Shown here: in pieces, positions 11,901 through 25,400 of the stretch
Position numbering within the stretch: the stretch's first letter is position 1
How the letters are laid out: every line of letters begins with the position of its first letter
From: Sclerurus mexicanus
Taxonomy: Eukaryota; Chordata; Aves; Passeriformes; Furnariidae
Assembly (NCBI GenBank): GCA_013396755.1
Contig: VWZF01005720.1
Location: 62,001-126,000, forward strand
DNA length: 64,000 nt
Direction of reading: 5' to 3'
Translations under genes and position numbers: made by a program
The notes under the pieces: model-generated
The model's input: only the letters and a program-made list of their open reading frames with translations
Database searches by the model: none
Told to the model about the DNA's origin: nothing

Positions 11901-11924
11901 GTAAATACTTTGGGTAGTTGTTCT
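5961..11924. other. Intron-like DNA, no gene recognised
   Basis: Composition falls back to AT-leaning after the island. T-rich runs, scattered AATAAA words and short frames are present, but no exon with supported splice sites and coding content. A very small splice-bounded segment (9084-9102, 19 nt) is noted among the findings. No repeat family was recognised. Confidence 0.5.
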
Positions 11925-12385
11925 GCTGAATTCAGTACTGGTCAGGTTTACTTTGAATCCTGTGTTGAGTTTTGGGCACTGGACATCAAGGAAGGGTTTC
12001 CCTCTTTTGGATGCCTGAGAATATGACACGCAAGAATTGAACAAATGAAGATGTTAACTTCTTATCTCTTTGCAGTCTTAAGTTATTCACGTGCATTAGG
12101 CCACTACAAGGATGAAGAAGATAAAGGATTAAGGGGCCTAAAATGAGAATTAGTTGACTTAAATAATAGGACGGAAGACTTGGATTACTTGCTTGGGGAG
12201 CAAGACTTGTAATGCTAAGAATAACAAACCACTGGAATAGATAAGGGAAGGGACTTGTCCCTGACAGTCTTTAAGAACAAACTGGACATCTGTCAGAAAG
12301 GGAATGCTCTTTGTTCCTACTGTTTATTTCTGCCTCAGGAGTGGCAGCTCGACAAGGTGACCTCTTGAGTCCTATCCGCTGATTT
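11925..12385 (+). mobile_element. Old, diverged CR1 copy
   Basis: Decayed CR1 3' sequence in the sense direction. 'CAGTACTGGTCAGGTTTACTTTGAATCC' and 'GAGTTTTGGGCACTGGACATCAAGG' match the 'tactggtgaggc...cagttttgggc' region. Further on, 'AACAAACCACTGGAATAGAT', 'CTTTAAGAACAAACTGGACA' and 'TGACCTCTTGAG' match the 3' UTR of an older CR1 subfamily. It is more diverged than the copies at 2.6-3.4 kb, which implies an older insertion. Confidence 0.8.
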
Positions 12386-15300
12386 TAGTGACGTGAACAG
12401 GTAAAGAATACGGCGTTATGATTCCCAGGTTTGTGGTGATAACCAAAAGGTAGTTGACAATAATCCCAGCAAGCGAGTGTTTTCTCCGAGCTTGGGAAAC
12501 CAAGTCCTCTCTGTTACCGTGACAGCTTTTGCCTCACTGTGCAGCTTTGATGCGAATCTGTTGTAGGCAAAGCAGCTTGTTTTTCTTTTGTGGAAGGCTG
12601 TAAAGGTCACGGAGAGAGGAACTTCTCTGTAAATGGAACTCGTGTTCTTCTGTAGATGCAGATGTTACCTGGGTATGGCTTGGAAAACAGATTTATCAAC
12701 TGGTACTGGTATTGGGACAATTAGCTTAGTTGCCTTTTTGTCATACACTTAAAATTTGATACAAGAAAATATGCAAGACTTGTAAACCGTGCACAAAGTT
12801 GGTATAAGTGGTCTTAGGATGACTTTTCTTACTCCTTTTGGTAATGCCATTTAATGACTATATATGATTGTATATTAATAAACTGAGCTTTGTTTTCAGA
12901 ATGATAGGAACTTCTGGTCACTCGGTGCTTTCTTTTTCTGTCAGTCTTTCACTCTTCAATATGATAATTTTTATCTTGATGTCTGGATGATTAGTCTTCC
13001 TCTTAATCATAACTCAAGTTAATCTGTTTTAAAGTAAGTCAGATTTAAGGTTTGTTTCTCAACATTTTGTCGGGGAAGGAGTAAGTCACTACTGAGATTG
13101 GGAAACAGAATTAAGTAATCTTTAGTGGAAATGTGTGTGGAGACGAAATGTGGTAATCGTGGCTGGCTGTGCCTCGTACAGCTGCTGCTGGAAAGCAGCC
13201 TGCTTTGAGGTGATCCTTATGGAAGGGGAAATGCGTGGATCTGGGAGCCTTTTAACCCCTGTGTTAAAAACCAGGGGCAGGAGCTGCTGAAATCAACACT
13301 TCAGTGCTGCATCTGAGATTTCAAGGAGCCTTTGAGCTAAAAGGTGAAGCTCAGGATGTGCATTTGTGCCACGTGGATGAGCTTTTGTGAGTTGTTTGCT
13401 GTGGTCTGGGGAGCTAAACATTAATTGAGAAAACCTTGATGTGGGGTGAAGGCAAAGGGAAGCATCTTTGTTGTCATGTGTATTAAATTCTGTGTAATCA
13501 GTTATAAAAACACCTACTCGGACTGGATGCTAACTCTTCGTTATCAGGATAATTAATAATTTCAGGTTGACCCGGGTTTCTTGTTTAGTTCTTTGTAAAT
13601 TGTGGGGTTTTTGACTGGTGGCAGAGGGGATCTCCTCCAAGGAGGAGGATTCCAGTGTTACTACATTCCTTAGTGCTTGTGTATAGAAATTGTTTTAGAT
13701 GTATTAATTAATCAGTGGTTATCAGGAAAAATAAATCCATTTCAATAAGTGAATTATGTTCTTTTTAATTTGCCCATGTATTTTGGTGGTACAGTTTAAG
13801 GATTAAAGTTTATAAGAGAAGCAGGGGGGAAAAAAGTACATGGCGTGTGTTTCTTTGTGCAATTATTCTGGCATGGTCTCTTCTTGAACACTTTGTGAAT
13901 ATTAGGTTGAGTTTGGTACTTGTATGTCTTGGGTTGTGGATGGAAAGAAAAATAGCAGTCAGAAGCTGTGTGGAACTAAGGGAAGGAGTGGGGTGTAACA
14001 AGGAATACACTTCTGTTCCATTTTCTGCCTGGAGTCTGTGTCAGTGTTTCGGCTGTGTTAGAAACCCAGCTTTAATGCTCTGGATTTTATGCTTTTATTG
14101 ATGGAAATCTGTTACCTGCGTGAATTTATGGAACAATCGAGTGACTTCCTTTGAAGGATTAGGCCCCTTTGGCAGTAATTGTCAGATGGGGGTTTAAATG
14201 AGGCACAAGTTTAGTTGTGTCACAGGCTACAACCCTCTGCTTGTTCAGCCTCCGCAGAGGGGGGGAGTTCCTTTGTGTGCCCAGAGCTGCTCCTCTCACG
14301 CTGTCCAGGGCTCTCCACAGCCAGTTTTATGCCTTGCTCTGCTCTCATCAGGACAGGAGAGGGAATTCTTCAAGACAGGAGTGTGTTTAGTTGGCTCCAT
14401 TTTACAACTGAGTCAGCTTTTTCTTCTCTTAAAGGCAAACAAAACCTCCCAACTGTTCCACAGTCTGAAGAGAGCGTTGAATGGAGCGTCCCTTCCTAGG
14501 AAGCAGATTTTGGAGTGCTGTAGTATATTTATGTGTGTGGCTTTTTGGAGATGAATGGGGATTGCATTGAAGTTCTTTCTTTCAAAAGCCTTTGTTACCT
14601 CTGTTGAAACACATACTGAACCCCAGTATTCTCAAGTGGGAGTAGGAACATTGGTCATATTATAGCGAGGAAGAGATCAGAGAGTGGAAGTACAGAAAGG
14701 GTCAGGACTGCAGCAGGTTGTGAAAATAAATGTACATAAAGCACATTTCCTTTAATACCTTACTCTTGAAGTTGTTAGAAGTAGTAAAACAAGGCAGGAC
14801 CTTGTGGGTTGCTGAGTCGAGATCAGTTTTGGAAAGACAAGATGAAAGTAGTGAGTTTGAGAAGGGATTTGGAGCACAGTCAAAATGAAGTGGGGAGGGG
14901 GAGAGGGGTGCCCATGTGCATATAATGTGAGTACTTAATGCACAGCTGTCGCTTGAAATATGATAGTTTTTTGGACTGAGTCTGTGTTACAGCAGTTTTA
15001 AGTGTTGTGTGGAACTGTGTTCTATGCTGTTAAACCTATATAGTCTTTATAGCAGATTTTGTGTGATGGGTTTTGTGAATGGGAGGTGATAGTCAGTACA
15101 GACTTTTGTGTTTTTCGTGTGGTGTAGAATTGACAACTTCGTGAACTTTGCCTTTCTTTCCCCAATCAAGTTGTAACAGTCTGATTAAAAGGTTCTGCAG
15201 GACTACTGCTGGTGCAGCTGATGGTGGCCAGGTGGGTGTGCTTTGGGGTGATGTGCTTAGCATCTGTGCTTGGGTCCAGAGTCTGTACCAAACTCTGCTT

Positions 15301-15618
15301 TATGGTCTGTGTTCCTCTGGTGTCCAGGCCACTAAGCAGTGTTAGATGGAGGTAGTGCTTGGATGCCAATTATCCCAAAACAGGACTATTCAATCTTCAC
15401 AGCACTGTGTCCATGCGAAGAGTGCTTTTGAGCTGGTCTAGAATTCAGTGGCTGCCTTGGCTGTTCTGGGACTTTTGTGATTTGTTAATAGTTCTTCCTC
15501 AGGGCTGGGTTGCATTATTCCCGTGCACAGGTGTGGGTTTGGTGCTGCTGCTCCAAGTGCTCCAGGCTGGTCTGGAGCTTGCCCTCGTTGCTTGGATGTC
15601 GGAGAGCTGTGTATGTCC
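12386..15618. other. Intron-like DNA, possible regulatory segment
   Basis: No gene or known repeat recognised. The part near 13380-13570 is rich in ATTA words (ATTAATTGAG, GGATAATTAATAATTT) and repeat-free, so it may hold a conserved element; this is only a guess from texture. A G-rich run occurs near 14890. Confidence 0.4.
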
Positions 15619-15800
15619 ATGGAATCACAGAGCATCTCAAGTTGGAAGGGACCCGTAAGGATCACTAGGGCTGGGTGCCACGACCACTGCCCTGGGGAGC
15701 CTGTTCCAGTGACTGAGCGCCCTCTCTGAAGAACCTTTTCCTAATAATGTCCAATCTCAACTCCCCCAATACAGTTTCATCCCATTTCCTTGTGTCCTAA
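15619..15800 (-). mobile_element. CR1 3' fragment, minus orientation
   Basis: Starts with 'GGAATCACAGAGCATC' and 'AAGTTGGAAGGGACCCG', the reverse complement of the CR1 3' end. It continues with 'CCTAATAATGTCCAATCT' and 'TTCATCCCATTTCCTTGTG'. Only about 180 bp remain. This is a diverged 5'-truncated copy. Confidence 0.88.
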
Positions 15801-18800
15801 ATATATATGTTCATCCAGACTCCATTTTCTCAAAAGGCCTATGGGATACTACTTCACTTGCTACGTTTCTAAAACATGAAAGCTTAGATCCTTTCTGCCT
15901 CCTCCTAAAACAAGTGGCTGGAGAACAATTCCCCGTGAGCAGTGTGCAGTTCACTAATACACAAATTGGGTTCGTGGTTGCTCAGTGACTGCCCAAGTTC
16001 ACTCGATTCTGGTGCTTGTGCAAGATACAGGAGAGCCCAACTAGCAGGAATAATAAGGTTGCAGATAACTTAGTTCTACTTATGTCTAATCTCTGCTAAA
16101 GAAAATATTACTTGTGTCCAGCAGTTGCTGTTCCTGTCCTTTCCCTTCTCTGGCAGAGCTCTTGAAGTCTTTCCTGTCTGCTGTGATCTTTGTGGTGTTT
16201 TCCTGTGACTTTCTGCCATCATTAGAGACCAGGACAGAAAGGATAAAATAAGGATAAAAATGTTGCATTGCGTAAAATTCTTTATTTGTTTTGCTTCTGC
16301 GAATCAGAACTAGGAGAGGGGAGTGAAACAAGTAATGCTGGTCTTTAGTGGTCCATCTTTAGCTGTGTAAGGATTGAGGTGTAAGAGTTTACACTGTATT
16401 TCCACAGATTCTTTGTGAGAATTTGTGTTGAAATGGAGGGGAGGGTATGGGAGGAGAGGCATTTGTCAAGATTAAATTAATGAAGTGATGAGGAAAGAGT
16501 GAAGAGGACAAATTTCCTTTAAAAGCATGACCAAGGAACTTTAGAGGTAGCTGAAAAGATAAGGAAACTGAGCAATCAGCTCCATGCCTGGTAGATATTT
16601 TAAGATTTTTACTCTTGAATAGTAGTGATTGGCTTGTGGCTCACTGGTGTGCTTGGTGAAGAATGCAGAGTGGAGAGGGAACAGAATGATACTGGAGGGC
16701 AAAACGTTTCAGGCCACGTATAGGGACATTTAGATCTAAAAAGAAGATGCTTTATCTTTTCACTGAAAGACAGGTAGGACAAGATAAGGAAACAAATCAA
16801 GGTACTTAGAGCCAGCTGGAAAAAGTCTGAAAAGGAACAGTTTTTCCCCAAAGTAACATTTTAATATTGTCACCTTACTGAAACCTTTCCCGTGTGGAGA
16901 AAGGTAGAGAAATTAGAAAGCTGGGGAACATCCCCTCCCCTCTTTTTTTCTTTCTTCCTGAGCAGATGTATTTGGTTTGGTTTTCTTTTTTGCTTTAAAG
17001 AAACCACTTTGGGAGAAACACAGGCTTTCGAGTTTTTTTACAAGAAGTTGAAATAAATCACAATAGCCCAAACCATCTTTTATGTTTAATCTCCTTTTGA
17101 CCACTTTAGCTGCCTTTAGCATTTATCCTTATTAGAATGAGAGTAATTGGCGTTTTAAGAAGTGTTACAACTGGTAGAACTTGAGCACGGGAGAGTTGTT
17201 GCCACCACTTGCTTCCTAAGTGATAAATGAAGTAAATCAGTAAGTAACCTGTGAAAACCAATATTGGGAAGGTGTAAGGTGTGCCTGGAAATGGCTGTCG
17301 GGGTAAGGGAGATGAAATGGTCCTGTGTGTGGATCATCCCTGACTGTTCCTCTCCAGTGAGCAAACGAGAGGCCCTTTATGTGTCCTCTGGGGTTGCCGT
17401 CCAACATCAAATCACATCACAGTGCCGTGCATTTGTACACTGAATTTTACACACGTGGCTGCTTCCATTGGAAATCAGTGGGACAGCTTGTGTGGAAAAT
17501 TTAACGTGCCTGTAAGTGTTTGCATTATTGATGCCTCAGCAATTAAAGTAATATTTTTCTATTGTTTGTGCTTGGTACATTTTTGGTGTTGCCTGCGAGT
17601 CCCGTGGTATTACACTCATAGTTATTTTAACAAATGTTTAAGGGTGCTAATGATGTCACTTCCCAGGGCCGGGAAAGATCATTACTATTGACCTTGGAAA
17701 TTAAAAGTAGCTTTTGCCTTATCAGAAAACTTTTTTAGTTGAATCAATAACTGCGTGGGTTCCTCAATCCGAGAAAGAGCCTTGTGAGCAATTTCCCTTC
17801 TCGTAAAGGAGGTGTCGTGATATCAGTCCCATTGTGTTAATCGGTGGTGTTTTCGCAAATTGTCCCAAATCGTGACTAATTCCATAACAACGTTGGTGGC
17901 AGACGTGATGCTGGGCAAAGCTGTCTCTGTCCCTCTGCGTGGCAGAGCCGCTGGGGCAGCAGTGTCACCTGGCACCTGCTGTGTTAGCCACAGTCAGTGG
18001 CTTGGGGCAGTGCCATTCCCCTCCTGTGCCCCCGTAAACGCGGTTCAGTTCTTGGGAGTGTTCTTCCCAAGGGTTTTTATGTGTGTTTCAGGTGTGTCCG
18101 TGACTCATTTCTTTGGCTTTCGTGTGGAAATTCAAGTTTTTTGGTCTTCTTGGGCTTTTCCAGTTTATTATAGCTTAGATGAGCACTTAAACTGTGCAGA
18201 GGTTATGTGAACTTTTTGTTTTCCACGTGACAATCTGATGAGAAAGTCAATCTTTTAGTCGCCCTTGTGTGTGGGGAAAATTAAGTAGCTAAAGTGAATA
18301 AAGGTTCAGAAACAGTGCTTAAAATCCAGTTTTAAATGTATACTACGCAAGCTTGGGCTTTCTGCTGGGCCTGCCGTTGTCCCTTTAGGATATATTTATC
18401 TGAAAGGCAAAAGAGCAAAACTGGCAAGGTGGCAAAGCCAGCTCTGGGTCACTTGAGCCTGGAATCCTTCCAGATCAGTTGTTTCCTTTAAGGAACAAAC
18501 CCACAGCCTTGTGGACGGTGTATTACGTGTGTGTTGAGCAATATCTCTATGTATTTGTTACTTCATCTGAAAGCTGGCTTGGCTGCCCTGTGATGCACAC
18601 GCCCCGAGGAAATAAATGCTTTTCACTAGTTCCTCCCACACAGTTTTTTATTTTCCAGGGAAGCACTTTCTAATTCTAGGTCTGGATGCTGCTGACGTTC
18701 TGAATCACTCGTCGGGATTTTCAGTACTCGCTCAGTTGTTGTTGCCATTAAGTGTGTGTTAACAATATTAAAGGTTCGCTTCAGAATCCCTCCTCCTCCT

Positions 18801-19126
18801 TCAAAGCAACTAATCCATATAACTTGGGCAATTTGTAGTTTGCTCTCACGGCACCAGGAGGATTTCAGGCAACTTGCTTTTTAAGGTGTCTCTTTTGAGT
18901 TCAAATATTAGTCCTTGGCTTCTGCAAACTTCTTTTGCCTTTTGTTTTCACCTGAGGACTTCCAGCTAAATAATCTGTAGGGTATGTACTGCAGCTTGTT
19001 CCTCAGGAAGGTTATCTTGGCTTCATAACAAAAATGTCAGCCCTTTGGGTATCAGTTTCCTGGGTATTTGACTACCCTGACATTATTTAAGAAAATATCC
19101 TAATGTATTTTAAATGTTTATTTCAG
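15801..19126. other. Intron-like DNA
   Basis: No gene, RNA gene or recognisable repeat. Frames are short and without domains. Splice-like words occur, but none pair into a convincing exon. Confidence 0.5.
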
Positions 19127-19185
19127 GTTCCATGTTTCATCCTGTGCTGAGCACCTGCTGCTGAGAGCTGGAAAGTCTCCTTAGG
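19127..19185 (+). other. Candidate 59-nt exon, non-coding
   Basis: Bounded by a good acceptor ('TGTTTATTTCAG') and a consensus donor (GTAAGT starting at 19186). All three frames contain a stop codon within the 59 bases, so it cannot be an internal coding exon. It could be a 5' untranslated exon of a plus-strand gene starting in CpG island 1, or an exon of a non-coding RNA. It is not in a recognised repeat. The evidence is splice-site quality alone. Confidence 0.35.
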
Positions 19186-21689
19186 GTAAGTACAACAGCT
19201 CGTGATGTCACTGTCACACAGTTTGAGTCAGGTCAAGCTGAGATTTTTTTATTGCTTTTCTTTCCTTGTAATTGTTGTTGGAAATCCTGATTGTTAAACA
19301 GTGGGTGTTAAAACAGGAGGAGGTGTTTTCTCGCCTCCCAAAACCGCTCAGCTGGAAATTGTCTGACCAGTCCTATGTGCTGCCTTTGAAGCAAAGTGTT
19401 AATTCTCTCTTCTCGTGTTCTGCTTTTCTGTGGTACATAAAAAACTGGTTTTAAGCAAAATCTTCACTGTAGGGGCACTTGGCCTAATCTGAAGTAATTA
19501 GTTGTAAGCAGGAGAAGTTACAGGCACAGTATTTTTGTATTACAGGAATTTACTTCTGGTCTCCCTATTTTGCTGATTCCTTGTGTCCCTCTTCTCCCTG
19601 GATGAATGGTTATATTTGCAAACTTCAGTTTTATTCTTCAGTGTAGTTGGTATTTCAGACTTCTGCTTGTATTGCTGCTGCTGTGTGGATGTTTGAACTA
19701 TTCTTACATTTGTAGCTAGAATAACTTGTTGGTTTATGTTTTTTTGTTTGTGGTTTGGTTTCCCCCCTTCTCCAACTTTCCCTGTGGTTGGTGGTTTGAG
19801 AGCCTGTATTACATCATTTTTTTTACTATTGCTTAGGCTTTGACAGGTAACAAAATTAATCTGCTACTTCAAGAGCACTTTGGAATCCCACTTGTGGATG
19901 TGGCTACTCTTATTTCAAGCTTTGATACCAGCTGTTTTAGATTCATTAATGTTCTTGCCTGGGCTGTAATGCACTCGAGAACAAAGGAGATGTGGCTGCT
20001 TGCATTCCATGTGGACAAGAACCCCTAATGGGACTTCAGACCATGATCTTGTCTCCATATTTGCATCTTCAGGAAGCAACAGAAGGTCACTTGGTGTCTC
20101 CTGACTACCTAAATTTGCAGGGGTAGATGTCTTTATTCTTCAGTAGTTTACTTCAGGAGTGCTCTGGATGTAGTCAGCCTTTTGAAACTTCAGTTTTCAA
20201 GTTTATGGTGACTAATTGTTTCTCTTTTCCAACTTCTCCCTTCCCTTTTCTGGTATGGGATGATGTTCATTTATGTTATGCAATTAGTTTTGCCAAAGCA
20301 TTCCATCTATTCTCACCACTCCAAAGAACAAGTTGAATGGTTTAAAAACAGTCTTCCTTTTTACCACTTAAATTGGAAAAAACCCAAAAGTATTTCAGTT
20401 GGGACAAAAAGCACCAGGAATGATATTTTCATGAATTAAGACTAAAATTTGGTGCTTTATGTCTCTCATTAATTCTGACTTATGATTCGGATGGAAACCC
20501 AGACATTTAAATGGTATTTTCTGAACATAAAAAACTAACAGTGTGGGAAACCCAGAAAACAAGGGAGGGGCAGGGTAGGAACAGGACAGGCCCCTTTTCA
20601 GTTTATCATTTATAATGGCCTCCAAATCAGACCTGTGATTTCAGGAGGTTTTTGGTGCTTCCTTTAATTTTGTTTGACCTTTTAAAAGGAACAGCCCTGA
20701 CTGTTGTGATGTCATAAGCAAAAAGGCACACTTGTATGTGTTGTGAACTAAAGCCATTTGCTCTCTGGAATACGAGGTTCCAAGTGAGTCATATCCTGGT
20801 CAAACCATGACAACCAGGTCTTTATTAGTTTATTAGGTAAATACCTCGCAGTACCTGCCTAGATAAGACTTTATGGAAAACCAGCCCAGGGAATAACAAG
20901 GCTGTGAATTGCAATGTAGAGTAAGAGGAAGCAGTGAAAAATCTTAAATGTAAATTGCAAGTACTTCCAGCTTGTCAGGTTTTTTTCCAGCTTGGCTGAA
21001 TTTTTTTCTGCCTGGGGATTTGGTAGGAGCAAGAGATTAGTGCTACTTACTTTTTGAAAGTGGGGTTGTATATGCAAATACTGGAATGACAGTTCCAGTG
21101 GAAATGGCAGAAAAAAAATGTACTGAAGCTCTTGCTTATCCAGCTGCTTTTTAAACTGTTATTTTAAGCTTTGTGTTCATATTGCAAAAATTCAAGCTCT
21201 TGCCTTTGTCACGATAGTCTTTCCACTATGGGATCACATACTTTGTTCCACGGAACCCCTGCCTATTTGGTCCCAAAATATCTTTGTCTGTCTATGGCAG
21301 TGTTCAAGCCCTCCCCTTACAAGATGGATTTTCCCTGTTAAGTTTGCAGTGGCAGTGCTGGCTTCACCCATTCGTCTTCTGGTATTATTAGTATTTGTAT
21401 TGGATGGAGTCACGGAATTCAGGATGGAGGGGTTCAGTTTTAAGCCCCTGCTCAGACATGTCTTTTTTTGTTGTAATACTTCAAATTCACACTCAAAGCA
21501 GAGCTCTCACTGCTTTCAGCAGCACCTGAAATTACTTGGCAGTTGTGTTTGACCCCCCAGGTATCAAAGCACATGTCCATGAAAGAAGAGCTTGGAGATT
21601 GCAGGAAACTTGACTGACTACCTCTTCCAGCATCATCCAGAAACCCTGAAAGCGGAGATGACACTAAGTTGCTGCGGCTCATAAAGTAT
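19186..21689. other. Intron-like DNA
   Basis: No gene or known repeat recognised. T-rich and AT-leaning throughout, with only short frames. Confidence 0.5.
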
Positions 21690-22402
21690 TCTGTCCTCTT
21701 CATGATGCTGGTTATTTACTCTGGTTCCCTGGTCACCAGTGGGGTCGGGGCCAACCCTGTCCAACACCTGGTTGACAGCAGCTGAACATGGTCCAGCGTG
21801 TGTCCAGGAGGGCCAAGGGCACCTGGGCTGTGTCAGTGATAGTGTGGCCAGCAGGACCAGGGCAGTGATTGTCCCTCTCTGCTGGTGAGGCCACACATCA
21901 AATCCTGGGTTCAGTTTTGGGGCCTATCATGTGAAGAAAGACATTGAGGGGCTGAAGTGTGTCCAGGGAAGGACAACGGAGCTGGGGAAGGGTCTGAAGC
22001 AGAAACCTGGTGAGGAGCAGCTGGGGGAGCTGGGGGGATGTTCATCCTGGAGAAGAGGATGCTCAGGGGACACCTCACTTTATAACTCCCTGAAAGGAGG
22101 GTGTAGAGAGGCAGGGGTCAGTCTCCCAGGTAAAAAGCAATAGGAAAGGAGGAAATGGCCTCAAGGTGTGCCAGGGGAGGTTTAGGTCTGATATTAGGAA
22201 CAATTTCTTCAGCAAAAGGGTTAAGCATTGGAACAGGCTGCCCAGGCCAGTGGGGGAATCCCTGTCCCTGGAAATACTGAAAAGATGTGCAGATGTGGCA
22301 CCTGGGGACACGGTTTGGCTGTGGCTTTGGCAGTGCTGGGTTAATGGTTGAGCTCAATGGTCTCAGAGGTCTTTTCCAACCATAATAATTCCATGGTTCT
22401 TA
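21690..22402 (+). mobile_element. CR1 fragment, about 0.7 kb, plus orientation
   Basis: Contains the CR1 sense words 'GTGTGGCCAGCAGGACCAGG', 'GAGGCCACACATCAAATCC', 'GTTCATCCTGGAGAAGAGGA', 'GGAACAGGCTGCCCAGGCC' and ends 'GTCTTTTCCAACC..ATTCCATGGTTCT', the typical 3' terminus. It covers the end of the second ORF and the 3' UTR. The frame is broken by stops, so no protein is made. Confidence 0.95.
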
Positions 22403-25400
22403 ATTAGTGTGTACAGAAGACACGTATCAATAGGAAGGGATTATGAGCAGCAGTTCTGTTTAGCTTTGTAATTCTGACTTGCTCCTCAGGCCAGTGTTTG
22501 GGCATGGAATTGGTGCAGGCATTCTGGTGATAAAAGTACGTGTAATTTTAGATGTACTTGCCCTGTGACTTCAAAGGTACTGGTCAGCCATTGACAGTAG
22601 GTGGTGCCAGCACTTGCACCTAGGATGCAGCTTCCAAAAATATGTTCCCTGGATTGTATCTCTACTGCAAGTGACTTCAGGTGCTGCCCAGCTGTACAGT
22701 TCTATTTCAGTTGGAAGCAAACTCATATTTGATGACAAACCTTGTTGCATCCAGCGTAACACTTGCTTAAATACAGTATGACAGATGGAGAAATTAATGT
22801 TCCTTTCTATCTCATATGGCTGGAAACACATCCCTATGGGTTTTTGTGTATTTTGGATGTTATACGTGTAATCTCATTTTAATACATTTGGGACTTTTCT
22901 CTTCTTGATACAAAATTTGTTTAAAAAGATTTCAGTTGGCACTTAGAACTATGAGGAACAGCCACTGTTCTCAAGTGTAAAGCTAATTAATGGATGTTGC
23001 TCCTTGCCAGTAACACCTACATGCCTATAGCTCCTCCTGGCTTCTGGAAGTGGAATTTTGCTGGGATTGCTGGCTGGTTTGTTATTCTGGATTTCTGGGT
23101 CATTGGAGAAAGATTTCCTCTGCCACCATAGTTAGGATAAACTTCAACTCTTTTCAGACAGGCTGGGCTTACACATGTGTGAGTTGGGTACAGGACACGC
23201 TCTTGTCTCTGTGCTGGCAGGCACCCCCAGGGGTTTAACAGCAATGAACTTGGATGTGAGGAACACAAACCACTCCGTGAGGTGCCTGGTGCTTTGCTGA
23301 GCTCTGTCCCAGCCTTTGCTCAGCATAGTTGGTACTCCTCAGCCTGTCCCCAGAGCAACTGTTGTCTCCTACAGAGAAGTAAGTGGGCTGGGGGAAATAA
23401 ATTTCAGTGCTTGTGATATTCTCTTTAATTGATGTCCCATCCCTCAGTGAAGTTCAATAAAAGCTCAGCCTGTCTGGATTATGTTGGAATATGTTACGGA
23501 GATAGAATGAAGTAGAGCTTTAGTTTTCCCTCTGGAGGTGCCAAAGATCTTCTGTACACCAAACAAGTTATTTGTTTTGGCTGTTAATGCTTCTGGTATG
23601 TATGTGAATAGGCAAACATAAAGCACAAAACAGAGTCTGACTCTGTAAACAGTACTGCTTTGTAGTGTGACTTGGAAGGACCTGTGGTGGCACATTCTGG
23701 TGATGCCAGGGGTGGCCATGCAGTGCTGCTGCTGCTTCCTTCAAGGCTGTTTAAATGGAAATTTAAAGAATGATATTTGGTTTATTACTTGCAGTTAAGT
23801 TTGTAGCTCTGTGTCTTTCAGAACACTTCACTTGCTCACTGGTAATGTAGAATTGTCCTTTGATCTTGTATTTTGGTGAATGGATTGAGGTCTGTACTGG
23901 CTGTTATTTAATTCAAATCATGGCTCAAAAATGTCCATTTTTACCTTTAAAACTGAGTTCGACTTCCCAGGCTTCCTGTTAATTCTGTGACAGTGTCTGT
24001 TCCTGCTGTGGCATCTCAAGTTGTAGTTGTGGGGCAGCATGTAATGAGCATCCTCACAAGGAAAGGAGCATTACTGCATGGAAATGTACGGACAAGTCAT
24101 AAAATACGTGGGAAATAAAGCACAGTCCAGCAGGAGCAGCAAGTGACACGCCAGGGGCTGCCAAGGCTGCGGTAAGGGAAGGAGCTGGGTTGTTTCCTGG
24201 CAGAGGTTCATGGAGAACTTCCTCTGAAGGGAAGCGGGCTGGAGTTCACTTCCTGAAACGTGTTTTAATTAGCAGTGCCTGGGAGGCAGGGAATTCCACT
24301 CCTCGGGAAGCGCAGGGCTTGTAGAACTGTGCTGTGCTCAAAATGGAACCTGGTATTTCAGCTCAGCGCTGCGTGAAGTGAAGCCCTTCCTGGTCTCCCT
24401 TAGGTTTGGCGCACACCTTGTTCACAAGTCCCAGTGTAACATCACTTTTTTGTTTATTTATTATTTATTTGCTTCTCCCAGGAGTCTCAGTAGTTCGTGT
24501 TCACTAAACCCTCCAGATTTTTCGTGGCGTTATTGTCTTGCTAGTAAATCTCATTTGTTTATGCAAGGCTGGTTTTTCTTGCCTAGCTGTAAAGCTGGTG
24601 GAAAATCATGGGGTAGTGCTGGAAGCCTCCAGTTTGACACCTTTTTCTTCTCATGTGTTTCTAGGACACATCAGTGATCTGTGAACACCCAGCAGAAAAC
24701 CCTTCAAGTCAGCCTGACTCCCTTTTATGCCTAGATGCTTGTAGATAATTTGGTTTGGTTATTCTGTATTCCTTGAGTTGCATAAGTCTTTTTAATGCAT
24801 CCTAATTCTGTAGATGCCAATTTCTTTTGGAACTGTTAAATTTTTGAAATAATGCTGTGTTTTCATGTGCTTGAATTTCATTAAATCTATTTGCAGTAGC
24901 CAGAATAAGCAAAAATAGTGGTTTATTGTGTACTGCCCACACATACTGCTGTCTTGGGTACAGAGAAGGTGACTTTCAGAAGAGATATGACTTCTTTCAT
25001 TTGTTTCTGACCAGCAGCTGTGAATCAGTGCTCTCTTTTCCGTGGCAAGAAGTAAAGCAGGCAACGTGAATTCCCTGTCAAGAGTCCAGACAAATACAGC
25101 TTGGGCAGCGTTTCTGTATTAAGGAGGATAAAGAAGACATGAGAAGGCAATAAGAGTCTGTAACTGCACCCAAAAGTAATGCCTTAAATGAGATACAATG
25201 CTGTGTAGCAGGAGGGAACCTTGATCACCTGGCAGAAGTTAATATTTGTTCCAGGTGCCTCTGAAATGCTGCCCTTTAGCAACCCATGGAAAGGGTGTTG
25301 TAAATCCACTCCCAGCTGTGCTGTGGAAGGTGAAGTCTTTAAATTGCTAACTGGGATTCCCATCAGAAAAAAGGTCATTTCTTATTTTAGGAAAATACTA

